Position numbers and translations under genes: made by a program | Assembly: GCA_032123435.1 (NCBI GenBank) | Contig: JAQBFJ010000238.1 | Coordinates: forward strand, 1 to 7,850 | DNA length: 7,850 bases | Direction of reading: 5' to 3' | Source of the DNA: JAQBFJ01 sp032123435 | GTDB taxonomy: Bacteria > Verrucomicrobiota > Kiritimatiellia > UBA8416 > JAQBFJ01 | In this document: positions 1 to 4,930 of the stretch, piece by piece | How the letters are laid out: every line of letters starts with the position of its first letter | Numbering within the stretch: the stretch's first letter is position 1 | The notes under the pieces: generated by a model | The model's database searches: none | Told to the model about the DNA's origin: nothing | Seen by the model: the letters and a program-made list of their open reading frames with translations, nothing else

Positions 1-63
1 GGCCTGCCTCCGTGTGGAGAGCATGGTTCCACGAGAAAAAAGATTAGCGGGCTCCGATTTCAG
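1..63. repeat. 63-bp terminal direct repeat, left copy
   Basis: These bases are identical to 7788-7850, with no mismatch. The repeat starts at the first base and its partner ends at the last base, so it is flush with both window ends. That pattern is expected when a circular molecule is assembled and the overlap (often one k-mer) is left untrimmed; 63 is an odd number, as k-mer lengths are. A true tandem repeat or a flanking repeat of a composite island would look the same. No coding function was recognised in it. Confidence 0.97.
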
Positions 64-84
64 GAGTCAACATCTGTGCCAAGG

Positions 85-110
85 AATTGAGAAATGGCAA
101 CATCTCAATT
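85..110. repeat. Perfect 8-bp hairpin
   Basis: AATTGAGA (85-92) is the exact reverse complement of TCTCAATT (103-110), with a 10-nt loop. It is followed by TGTTTCG rather than a T-run, so it is not a typical terminator. It may be a transcribed structure or a remnant of a mobile-element end. Confidence 0.5.
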
Positions 111-170
111 GTTTCGTGGAGAAACGTGCCCAAGATATTTCCGGAATAGGTGCAGGGAGTGTTTCGCGGA

Positions 171-190
171 TGCGGCACGAGTTGCCTTCG
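171..190 (+). repeat. Dispersed 20-bp repeat, copy 1
   Basis: It matches 4469-4488 at 19 of 20 positions, including the identical 16-mer TGCGGCACGAGTTGCC. In this copy the segment runs directly into the TTCGTG 9-bp repeats. In the other copy it sits between a GC hairpin and the decayed ATPase fragment. Confidence 0.7.
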
Positions 191-213
191 TGTTCTTCGT
201 GAGCTTCGTGGTG
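187..213 (-). repeat. 9-bp tandem repeat (CACGAANNN class)
   Basis: TTCGTG occurs at 187, 196 and 205, giving a strict 9-bp period with variable third triplets (TTC, AGC, GTG). On the minus strand the unit reads CACGAANNN, so it translates as HE-x repeats. CCTTCGTG at 185-192 is the inverse of CACGAAGG at 321-328, which lies just before the GxxExxY start. The same period and core precede the intact GxxExxY gene at 2037-2067, suggesting a family-associated element. Confidence 0.75.
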
Positions 214-287
214 AGCTGTTTGTTTTACACCACCCGCTTCGCTGAAGGACACGAAGTTAAGGCAAAGAGAAGAGAATTTACCATCCA

Positions 288-319
288 CCTTCGCCAAGGC
301 TACGGCGGACAGGCGAAGG
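288..319. repeat. Inverted repeat with GGCTACGGCGGACA loop
   Basis: CCTTCGCC (288-295) pairs perfectly with GGCGAAGG (312-319) around a 16-nt loop. The loop and left arm recur in decayed form at 4767-4788, and the GGCTACG core recurs at 2079-2085 before the intact GxxExxY gene. Translated on either strand it gives the peptides LRQGYGGQA or SLGEGG, which I recall as frequent repeat-derived insertions in environmental bacterial proteins. Confidence 0.7.
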
Positions 320-339
320 GCACGAAGGAAGAGAAAGAT

Positions 340-510
340 ATGGCACTGCAATTTGACGATCTGTCGCACAAGGTGATAAAGAGTGCGATAGAGGTTCACA
401 AGAATTTAGGGCCGGGCTTGCTGGAATCGGCATATGAACAATGCTTGGCGTATGAACTGAAACAGAACGACATCTCATTCAAATTGCAGGTCGCGCGAAT
501 AAACGAATAA
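340..510 (+). pseudogene. Truncated GxxExxY protein (5' fragment)
   Basis: The frame encodes 56 residues from ATG 340, preceded by AAGGAAG as a Shine-Dalgarno sequence about 10 nt upstream. It begins like the GxxExxY family (TIGR04256, PF13366 PD-(D/E)XK_3), with Gly26-Leu-Leu-Glu29-Ser-Ala-Tyr32 forming the signature. The intact relative at 2106-2486 has 126 residues. This one diverges after Leu-Gln-Val at residues 49-51 and stops five residues later. It therefore lacks the Asp and Glu-x-Lys active-site half of the fold. I infer a deletion or rearrangement breakpoint near 490-496; the sequence after the stop carries no further family homology in any frame that I could see. The frame is open upstream of ATG 340, but that part only translates repeat DNA. 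A functional short protein is unlikely. Confidence 0.8.
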
Positions 511-535
511 GTGCCTGCGCAGCAACAGCCTGCAA

Positions 536-545
536 GGGACGTCCC
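536..545. repeat. GGGACGTCCC palindrome
   Basis: A perfect 10-bp palindrome lies inside AAGGGACGTCCCCTT, just after the broken GxxExxY gene. A related GGGGGTACGTCCCC occurs at 4645-4658. No T-run follows, so termination is not predicted. It could be a short dispersed GC-rich element or a binding site; its role is unknown. Confidence 0.4.
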
Positions 546-589
546 CTTAACCAAACATTAACCCCCAACAATACCACCCGGAATTTAAC

Positions 590-618
590 TTGTAAATAGA
601 TACACTTTCTGGGATACT
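590..618 (+). promoter_or_regulatory. Predicted extended -10 promoter of ATPase A
   Basis: TTGTAA (590-595) and GATACT (613-618) are separated by 17 bp. TG at 610-611, one base before the -10, gives an extended -10. The -10 ends 6 nt before ATG 625, so transcription is expected to begin at or beside the start codon, giving a leaderless mRNA. No Shine-Dalgarno sequence is present before the ATG. Confidence 0.55.
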
Positions 619-624
619 TTACTT

Positions 625-1917
625 ATGAACAAGGAAAGTTTAAAAGCAGTAATTCAGCAATTTACGGAACAACCCTTGCCTGAGATCTTGCATCGGGAAA
701 CGGACATTCCCGCCACCTCAGGAAAAGTTGTCACGCTCATTGGGGCAAGAAGAACGGGCAAGACGTTCATGCTGTTCAAGACCATGGACGAGATAGTGCA
801 GTCCGGTGTCGAACGCAATCGTATCCTCTATCTTAATTTCGAGGATGATCGCCTCTATCCGGTCGAAGCCGATCAACTTGACCTCATTCTAAAAGCCCAC
901 CGCGAGCTGTACCCTGATACAGCAGAAAGCAAAAGGTATTTGTTCTTTGATGAGCTACAGAATGTTCCGGAGTGGGAGCGTTACGTACGCCGACTCCACG
1001 ACACCGAGAACGTGTCCATATTCCTAACCGGTTCATCTTCATCTCTCCTCCAGAAGGATATGTCAACAGCCATGCGAGGTCGATCAATCACCTACGAAGT
1101 ATTCCCCCTGTCGTTTTCCGAATTTCTAACCTTCAAACAAATCGACTATATCCCTTATTCGCCTGACAGCGAGGCCCGAGTTATAAATGCCTTCCATGAG
1201 TATCTGGAATGGGGCGGCTTCCCGGAGGTCGTTCTGGCAGAAGAGCCTCTCAAAATGATGATCCTGCAAGAATACGCATCGCTAATGCTCCATCGAGACC
1301 TGATCGAACACTACAACATCAGGAATGAGCGACTAATGCATCTGCTGCTCAAGTTCTGTGCCGAGCACACCGCATCGTTAGTAAGCGTCAACAAGCTCTT
1401 CAATGACTTCGCATCGCAGGGAATGAAGATCGGGAAAACTTCACTCTACGACTACATGAGCATGCTTGAGGACTCCTTTATCGCCTTCCGGTGTCCAAAG
1501 TTCGATCCGTCCACCCGACGCCAACTCCAGTCACCAAACAAGATCCATCTTCTGGACACAGGGCTCTGCCGTGTCTTTCGCCCTTTCCCTAAGCGCGACA
1601 TTGGTCATCGCTTCGAAACGCTTGTCTATCTCCACGAGCGAAGAAAACAGCGCGATATCTACCACTATCGAAACGGTTTCGAGCTGGATCTCTGCTGGAA
1701 CGAAGGTGCCGAGTTCATCAATGTTGCCTGGGATATGAACACGCCGGAAACACTCAACCGCGAACTGAAGGCATTTGACGCCGGACGCGCACGCTGGCCA
1801 AATGGACGCGGCCGCCTCGTCTACGGCAGCGCCAGCCATATCCCGGAAGCTCACAAAAAAGAAGCCATCGAAGGCTGGAGATACCTGCTGAATCTGCCAA
1901 ACACAACAGATATATAA
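625..1917 (+). CDS. AAA+ ATPase with DUF4143-type C-terminus (ATPase A)
   Basis: This 430-residue protein fits the AAA_14 (PF13173) plus DUF4143 (PF13635) family, COG1373. Walker A is G40-A-R-R-T-G-K-T47 and Walker B is Y105-L-F-F-D-E110. A sensor-like strand ending in T135-G-S-S follows, then R151-G-R153 and the family block with P161-L. The C-terminal domain has the PD-(D/E)XK layout: E331, then E353-L-D355. However, the catalytic Lys position reads V367-A368-W369-D, so the Lys is missing. This resembles a subset of the family with a V-C-W/Y-D variant, and nuclease activity is doubtful. ATG 625 is chosen because the predicted promoter puts the transcript start there; the protein then has the usual ~35-40 residue lead before Walker A. 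ATP hydrolysis is a family inference; the substrate is unknown. No membrane segment or signal peptide was seen. It is probably cytoplasmic and transcribed alone. Confidence 0.9.
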   Translation: MNKESLKAVIQQFTEQPLPEILHRETDIPATSGKVVTLIGARRTGKTFMLFKTMDEIVQSGVERNRILYLNFEDDRLYPVEADQLDLILKAHRELYPDTAESKRYLFFDELQNVPEWERYVRRLHDTENVSIFLTGSSSSLLQKDMSTAMRGRSITYEVFPLSFSEFLTFKQIDYIPYSPDSEARVINAFHEYLEWGGFPEVVLAEEPLKMMILQEYASLMLHRDLIEHYNIRNERLMHLLLKFCAEHTASLVSVNKLFNDFASQGMKIGKTSLYDYMSMLEDSFIAFRCPKFDPSTRRQLQSPNKIHLLDTGLCRVFRPFPKRDIGHRFETLVYLHERRKQRDIYHYRNGFELDLCWNEGAEFINVAWDMNTPETLNRELKAFDAGRARWPNGRGRLVYGSASHIPEAHKKEAIEGWRYLLNLPNTTDI

Positions 1918-2036
1918 ACCCCGAACCACACGAACATGACACCAATCACTGTACTACCACAAGAACTACTAAGCAAAGTGGTGTGAATAAATTTATCAAG
2001 CCAAGGCATGACGAATAAGATTTAAAGAAGAGTGGA

Positions 2037-2091
2037 ACCACGAAATACACTAAATACACTAAAGAAGAAATTGCTACGGCTACGCCGATAA
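2037..2091 (+). repeat. Direct repeat upstream of GxxExxY gene, copy 1
   Basis: The first 31 bases match 2502-2532 at 30 of 31 positions. They consist of 9-bp units (CACGAAATA, CACTAAATA, CACTAAAGA). The next 24 bases (AAATT, then a CGGC-TAC-GCCG mini-hairpin at 2077-2087, then GATAA) match the corresponding part of copy 2 more loosely. The repeat ends about 14 bp before the GxxExxY start codon, so it would be in or beside its 5' leader. Confidence 0.85.
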
Positions 2092-2105
2092 AGAAGGAAG
2101 GTTAA

Positions 2106-2486
2106 ATGGATGGTTCGATTCTATACAAGGATGAGTCGTATGCGATTCAAGGTGCGGTATTTGAGGTGTACCGGGAAATAGGGGCTGGATTTTTGGAGGC
2201 GGTTTACCAGGAATGCCTTGAGCGAGAGTTTACTGCCAGAAATATCCCATTTGTTTCGCAAGCCGAATTGAAAATGCTGTACAAGGGTGTTCCCCTGCAA
2301 CAAATTTACAAGGCTGATTTATTATGTTATGGATCAATCATTGTTGAGTTGAAGGCGGTGAAGGAAGTTGACGATGTTCATCGCGCACAGGTTTTCAACT
2401 ACTTGAGAGCAACCGGCCTGCGTTTGGGTTTGCTTGTGAACTTTGGCCATTATCCCAAGGCGACAATCGAACGTATCATCGTTTAA
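2106..2486 (+). CDS. GxxExxY protein, PD-(D/E)XK nuclease-like
   Basis: This 126-residue protein belongs to the GxxExxY family (TIGR04256; PF13366, PD-(D/E)XK nuclease superfamily) and has the family's usual length of just over 120. The signature is Gly28-Phe-Leu-Glu31-Ala-Val-Tyr34. The nuclease-like residues follow in order: Asp71 (in YKAD), Glu81-Leu-Lys83 and Gln95 in the following helix. All positions expected for metal-dependent cleavage are therefore present. ATG 2106 is preceded by AAGGAAGG about 5 nt upstream, a strong Shine-Dalgarno sequence, unlike the ATPase genes. The gene is bracketed by near-identical direct repeats (2037 and 2502), and an inverted copy lies further downstream. 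The family is often expanded in environmental genomes and its biological role is unknown. DNA nicking or repair, or a part in repeat mobility, is speculation. A truncated relative lies at 340-510. Confidence 0.9.
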   Translation: MDGSILYKDESYAIQGAVFEVYREIGAGFLEAVYQECLEREFTARNIPFVSQAELKMLYKGVPLQQIYKADLLCYGSIIVELKAVKEVDDVHRAQVFNYLRATGLRLGLLVNFGHYPKATIERIIV

Positions 2487-2501
2487 TACAAGGGGAGCTG
2501 A

Positions 2502-2558
2502 ACCACGAAATACACTAAATACACGAAAGAAGAAATTAATATTCGGCCTTGCCGATAA
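2502..2558 (+). repeat. Direct repeat downstream of GxxExxY gene, copy 2
   Basis: It starts 16 bp after the GxxExxY stop. Bases 2502-2532 match 2037-2067 at 30 of 31 positions. The following AAATT, the CGGC-CTT-GCCG mini-hairpin (2544-2554) and GATAA keep the same order as copy 1. The two copies start 465 bp apart, so recombination between them would remove the gene with one repeat. Confidence 0.85.
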
Positions 2559-2601
2559 GAGAACTCTTGTCTTTTTTCGTGTGGTTTGTGTATTTCGTGG
2601 T
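2502..2601. repeat. Long imperfect inverted repeat (31-bp arms)
   Basis: The arm 2502-2532 pairs with 2571-2601 at 27 of 31 positions, including 14 consecutive bases at the outer end (2502-2515 with 2588-2601), around a 38-nt loop. The loop carries the CGGC-CTT-GCCG mini-hairpin. It lies directly behind the GxxExxY gene, so in RNA it could act as a 3' stabilising structure or terminator. In DNA it resembles an inverted pair of the same 9-bp-unit element. Confidence 0.85.
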
Positions 2602-2691
2602 AAAAATTCTTATTCTGCAAATTTCCCATAACTCTGTGCCTTTCTCCTTGATTTCCAGAAACGCGAAGGCTGGCCTGCTGCGGAATGGCCC

Positions 2692-2780
2692 ATCGTCATT
2701 TCAGGAAAACAGTGAAAACCGCGACCGATAAAGAGCTAATGCTTAATTCAGGGGCTGCGTAACCCCCTGGCTGTTATACC
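2692..2780 (+). repeat. Diverged intergenic repeat, copy A
   Basis: It shares ordered blocks with 4670-4741: TCGTCATTTC, then GGAAAACAGTGAAA-like sequence, then AATGCTTAATTCA (2738-2750 against 4715-4727), then GGGCTG and GTTATA. This copy has an extra segment of about 13 bp around the GGGCTG, which creates a hairpin: CAGGGG (2749-2754) with CCCCTG (2764-2769). Weaker similarity continues upstream of both copies (GGAATGGC at 2682-2689 and 4631-4638). Both copies lie between the preceding gene and an ATPase gene. Confidence 0.7.
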
Positions 2781-3066
2781 CAACATGACCATAGCTCTCT
2801 GTTAAGAGAAAAGCTCATATGTGTGACTGGAACAAAGAAGACCCGCACAGGTCATTCTAGTCCGGTAAGCAGAGGCGAATGTGCAGGCAGAAAAACAAGA
2901 GATCAACAGGTACATCGTCAGCGTAGTGCCAATGTCGTCCTGTGAATGCAAAATATGCGTCCACAGTATAGGTGAATTATGTCTTGCTTTCACTTTTCAT
3001 GTGTGACCCCTCTCCCCATGAAGGGAATTACAGGCGGCACTATTGTTCGTATTTGGGAATTAATGA
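2781..3066. other. Intergenic stretch with no recognised content
   Basis: This lies between repeat copy A and the promoter of ATPase B. The longest open frame is on the minus strand (2802-2993, 63 codons). Its product is rich in Cys, Ser and Thr and resembles no family I know. A + strand frame of about 46 codons ends at a TGA near 3005 and is equally unconvincing. No hairpin with a T-run and no RNA gene were seen. It may be gene debris that has decayed beyond recognition. Confidence 0.4.
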
Positions 3067-3095
3067 TTGCACTGTGCGGACATTCGAGGTATAAG
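3067..3095 (+). promoter_or_regulatory. Predicted promoter of ATPase B
   Basis: TATAAG (3090-3095) is a 5-of-6 match to the -10 consensus. TTGCAC (3067-3072) lies 17 bp upstream as a weaker -35. The -10 ends 7 nt before ATG 3103, so a leaderless transcript is predicted. This also argues against a TTG start at 3067, because that codon would lie in the -35 box. Confidence 0.55.
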
Positions 3096-3102
3096 CGCTT
3101 CC

Positions 3103-4428
3103 ATGGAACGATTGATCAGCAGAGATCTTGATGCCTGGCGAACGGGGAGTGGCCGGAAACCACTCCTCCTCCAAGGCACGCGGCAGGTGGGGAAGACCTA
3201 CTCGCTACGGGAATTCGGGGAGACCTGTTTCCAGAAATATCACTACATTAACTTTGAGGAGCAGGAACAGTTCGCCTCCGTCTTTGCCGCGGACCTGAAT
3301 CCTCGCCGCATTATCCAGGATCTGTCCCTCCTCCTCAACGAGCCCATCAATCTACAGGAGGATCTGTTGGTTTTGGACGAGCTTCAAGAGTGTCCGAGGG
3401 CCCTGACAAGTCTCAAGTACTTCGCTGAGAGGATGCCTGAGTTGGCGCTCTGTGCGGCCGGTTCTCTGCTTGGCGTGCATCTGGGGGAAAGTCCCTTCCC
3501 CGTCGGAAAAGTTGATGAGATGCACATGCACCCACTCACATTTGAGGAGTTCCTTCTCGCGGGCCCTAACTCGATTCTCTACGAGGCATACAAGGCCATT
3601 GATGACCTGCGGCCTCTTTCTGATGTGCTGCATGCAAAGTTGTGGGAAGAGTTTAAGTTGTATCTTGTCACGGGAGGTCTTCCGGAGGTCGTCTTGGTGT
3701 TCATGAAAGGAAGAGGCGATCGGTTCGCCGCCTTGCAAGAGGTCAGAGTAATACAGACACGTTTGGTTTCTGAATATGTTGCCGACATGGCCAAGCATTG
3801 CGGCAAACAAAACGCCATGCACCTTGAGAGACTGTGGAGGAACGTTCCGGCCCAGCTAGGGCGCGACCAGGACGGATCGGCGCCGAAATTCATATTCAAA
3901 AACGTCATCCCCGGAATGAAGGGATACGAGCGAATCGCCGGGACCATTGACTGGCTTGTCGCAGCCGGATTGATCATTCGTCTGCCCATTGTGAATAGTG
4001 GGTTGCTCCCGTTCACGGCGTATGAGAAGGAGAATTTCTTCAAGCTTTTCGTTTTTGATGTTGGGATTCTCGGCGCCCTTAGCCGTTTGCCGATAAAGAG
4101 CATTCTCGACTATGACTATGGCACGTACAAGGGATACTATGCTGAGAACTTTGCCATGCAGGAACTCATGGGCATACACCGGGACAACATAGCATGTTGG
4201 CGTGAGGGACGTGCCGAGGTCGAGTTCATCTGCGAAGTGGATGGTGATGTCATTCCTGTCGAGGTCAAATCCGGCTGGGTCACGCAGGCCAAAAGTCTGA
4301 GAGTGTTTGTCGACAAGTACTCCCCACCATATTGTGTGACATTCAGCGCACGCAATCTGGGTGAGGACAGGCCATTGAAGAAGCACTACTACCCGCTATA
4401 TCTCGCAGCCAGGTTCCCGCTGCGCTGA
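3103..4428 (+). CDS. AAA+ ATPase with DUF4143-type nuclease-like C-terminus (ATPase B)
   Basis: This 441-residue protein belongs to the AAA_14/DUF4143 family. Walker A is G25-T-R-Q-V-G-K-T32 and Walker B is L88-L-V-L-D-E93. The A118-A-G-S-L strand follows, then the family block with H-P-L-T-F-E-E-F-L near residue 143. The C-terminal domain keeps the full PD-(D/E)XK set: E348, E372-V-E374 and E387-V-K389 in PVEVKSG, with Glu instead of the commoner Asp at 374. The open frame extends 12 codons upstream to a TTG at 3067. I chose ATG 3103 because the sequence from here matches the family's usual N-terminus, and because the upstream codons overlap the predicted promoter. GAGG at 3086-3089 is 13 nt from the ATG, too far for a good ribosome site. 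ATPase activity is a family inference; target and partner are unknown. It is transcribed alone, after a long repeat-rich gap. Confidence 0.9.
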   Translation: MERLISRDLDAWRTGSGRKPLLLQGTRQVGKTYSLREFGETCFQKYHYINFEEQEQFASVFAADLNPRRIIQDLSLLLNEPINLQEDLLVLDELQECPRALTSLKYFAERMPELALCAAGSLLGVHLGESPFPVGKVDEMHMHPLTFEEFLLAGPNSILYEAYKAIDDLRPLSDVLHAKLWEEFKLYLVTGGLPEVVLVFMKGRGDRFAALQEVRVIQTRLVSEYVADMAKHCGKQNAMHLERLWRNVPAQLGRDQDGSAPKFIFKNVIPGMKGYERIAGTIDWLVAAGLIIRLPIVNSGLLPFTAYEKENFFKLFVFDVGILGALSRLPIKSILDYDYGTYKGYYAENFAMQELMGIHRDNIACWREGRAEVEFICEVDGDVIPVEVKSGWVTQAKSLRVFVDKYSPPYCVTFSARNLGEDRPLKKHYYPLYLAARFPLR

Positions 4429-4444
4429 TCGTCACGTGCGCGTG

Positions 4445-4462
4445 TCGGGGACACTTCCCCGA
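4445..4462. repeat. GC hairpin after ATPase B
   Basis: TCGGGG (4445-4450) pairs perfectly with CCCCGA (4457-4462) around the loop ACACTT, 16 bp past the stop codon. No T-run follows, so an intrinsic terminator is only weakly supported. The form GGGG-short loop-CCCC recurs at 4645-4658. Confidence 0.45.
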
Positions 4463-4468
4463 GCCGTC

Positions 4469-4488
4469 TGCGGCACGAGTTGCCATCG
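4469..4488 (+). repeat. Dispersed 20-bp repeat, copy 2
   Basis: It matches 171-190 at 19 of 20 positions. It lies between the GC hairpin after ATPase B and the decayed ATPase fragment. Confidence 0.7.
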
Positions 4489-4510
4489 GTGTGTCTGGAA
4501 ACAGTCAATA

Positions 4511-4606
4511 ATGTTCACCACGAAGTGGGGAAAGAGCATGATTTTGCTGGCTGACCCCAGGCAATGCGGCAAAACCACGTTTACCAACAGTATCCTTTCT
4601 TCTTTC
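4511..4606 (+). pseudogene. Decayed AAA_14 ATPase P-loop fragment
   Basis: In frame from ATG 4511 the sequence encodes MILLADPRQCGKTTFTNSIL (from 4538). This is a near-perfect AAA_14 Walker A segment of the GPRQCGKTTF type, with the first Gly replaced by Asp (GAC at 4553). After ILSS the reading frame continues into repeat-like sequence with no Walker B, no sensor and no C-terminal domain. The frame stays open to 4693 without family resemblance. This is the remains of a fifth ATPase gene of the same family as its neighbours. It is not simply a copy of ATPases A-D, because its Cys in RQCGKT and flanking residues differ from all four. It may mark an older cassette destroyed by repeat insertion. 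Confidence 0.75.
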
Positions 4607-4669
4607 AGAAAATGGACAGGATGGATCTCTGGAATGGCAAAACAGGGGGTACGTCCCCGGAAGGCTAAC

Positions 4670-4741
4670 GTCGTCATTTCGGAAAAACAGTGAAACCTGA
4701 CCCGGAAAACAGTTAATGCTTAATTCAAGGGCTGGTTATAT
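4670..4741 (+). repeat. Diverged intergenic repeat, copy B
   Basis: It carries the same ordered blocks as 2692-2780: TCGTCATTTC (4671-4680), a GGAAAAACAGTGAAACC block, AATGCTTAATTCA (4715-4727), GGGCTG and GTTATA. It lacks the duplication that forms the hairpin in copy A. Upstream it has GGGGGTACGTCCCC (4645-4658), which is absent from copy A. Confidence 0.7.
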
Positions 4742-4766
4742 GAAAAGCGGACGACCCTGCAAATTC

Positions 4767-4788
4767 CCTTCGCTAAACGGCGGACAAG
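4767..4788 (+). repeat. Decayed copy of the CCTTCGC...GGCGGACA repeat
   Basis: CCTTCGCTAA followed by ACGGCGGACAAG matches 288-313 at 20 of 22 positions after allowing one 4-bp deletion (GGCT). The right arm that closes the stem at 312-319 is not conserved here (AAGACGG). This shows that the element is dispersed and not specific to GxxExxY genes. Confidence 0.6.
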
Positions 4789-4895
4789 ACGGCTTGACAT
4801 GGAGACGCAAAGGCTATTGATCAGATAATCTGTGGGTCTTAACAGTTTGCGCGTTAGGCACTTATATATAGATGCCTGAATTTAGATAATACACA

Positions 4896-4923
4896 TTGAC
4901 TAAATTTGCTCATTTGATATTCT
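4896..4923 (+). promoter_or_regulatory. Predicted extended -10 promoter of ATPase C
   Basis: TTGACT (4896-4901) and TATTCT (4918-4923) are 16 bp apart, and TG at 4915-4916 makes an extended -10. The -10 ends 7 nt before ATG 4931. The short intervening stretch (GTACCCC) contains no Shine-Dalgarno sequence, so a leaderless mRNA is predicted. Confidence 0.6.
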
Positions 4924-4930
4924 GTACCCC

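Larger units (their letters stand above)
1..339. other. Gene-free leader: hairpin and 9-bp repeat region
   Basis: No convincing gene is present; open frames on both strands here are short and contain translated repeats. The stretch holds the terminal repeat (1-63), a hairpin (85-110), a 20-bp segment shared with 4469-4488 (171-190), a 9-bp tandem repeat (187-213), a second CACGAAG element (249-255), and an 8-bp-stem inverted repeat (288-319) just before the truncated GxxExxY gene. If the molecule is circular, this stretch joins 7683-7787 to form one gap of about 445 bp after ATPase D. Confidence 0.6.

Noticed and set aside
187..213. CRISPR array
   Set aside because: The unit is only 9 bp with no unique spacers; no cas genes are present.
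94..339. Upstream extension of the truncated GxxExxY frame
   Set aside because: The frame is open, but it translates the 9-bp repeats and the stem-loop; the Shine-Dalgarno sequence and family homology begin at ATG 340.
2749..2769. Intrinsic terminator at the CAGGGG/CCCCTG hairpin
   Set aside because: The stem is short, no T-run follows, and it lies over 250 bp past the nearest stop codon.
2802..2993. Small minus-strand gene of 63 codons
   Set aside because: No ribosome site, no family resemblance and no supporting context; left as unexplained intergenic sequence.
3067..3102. TTG start giving ATPase B 12 extra N-terminal residues
   Set aside because: The codons overlap the predicted -35/-10 and the extra residues are not family-like; ATG 3103 fits the usual N-terminus.
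3352..4386. Three minus-strand open frames of 156-176 codons
   Set aside because: All are antisense shadows of ATPase B without recognisable domains or ribosome sites.
4794..4829. Second promoter (TTGACA with GATAAT) before ATPase C
   Set aside because: The spacing is 24 bp to GATAAT, or 15 bp to the poor TATTGA; the pair at 4896-4923 is much better.
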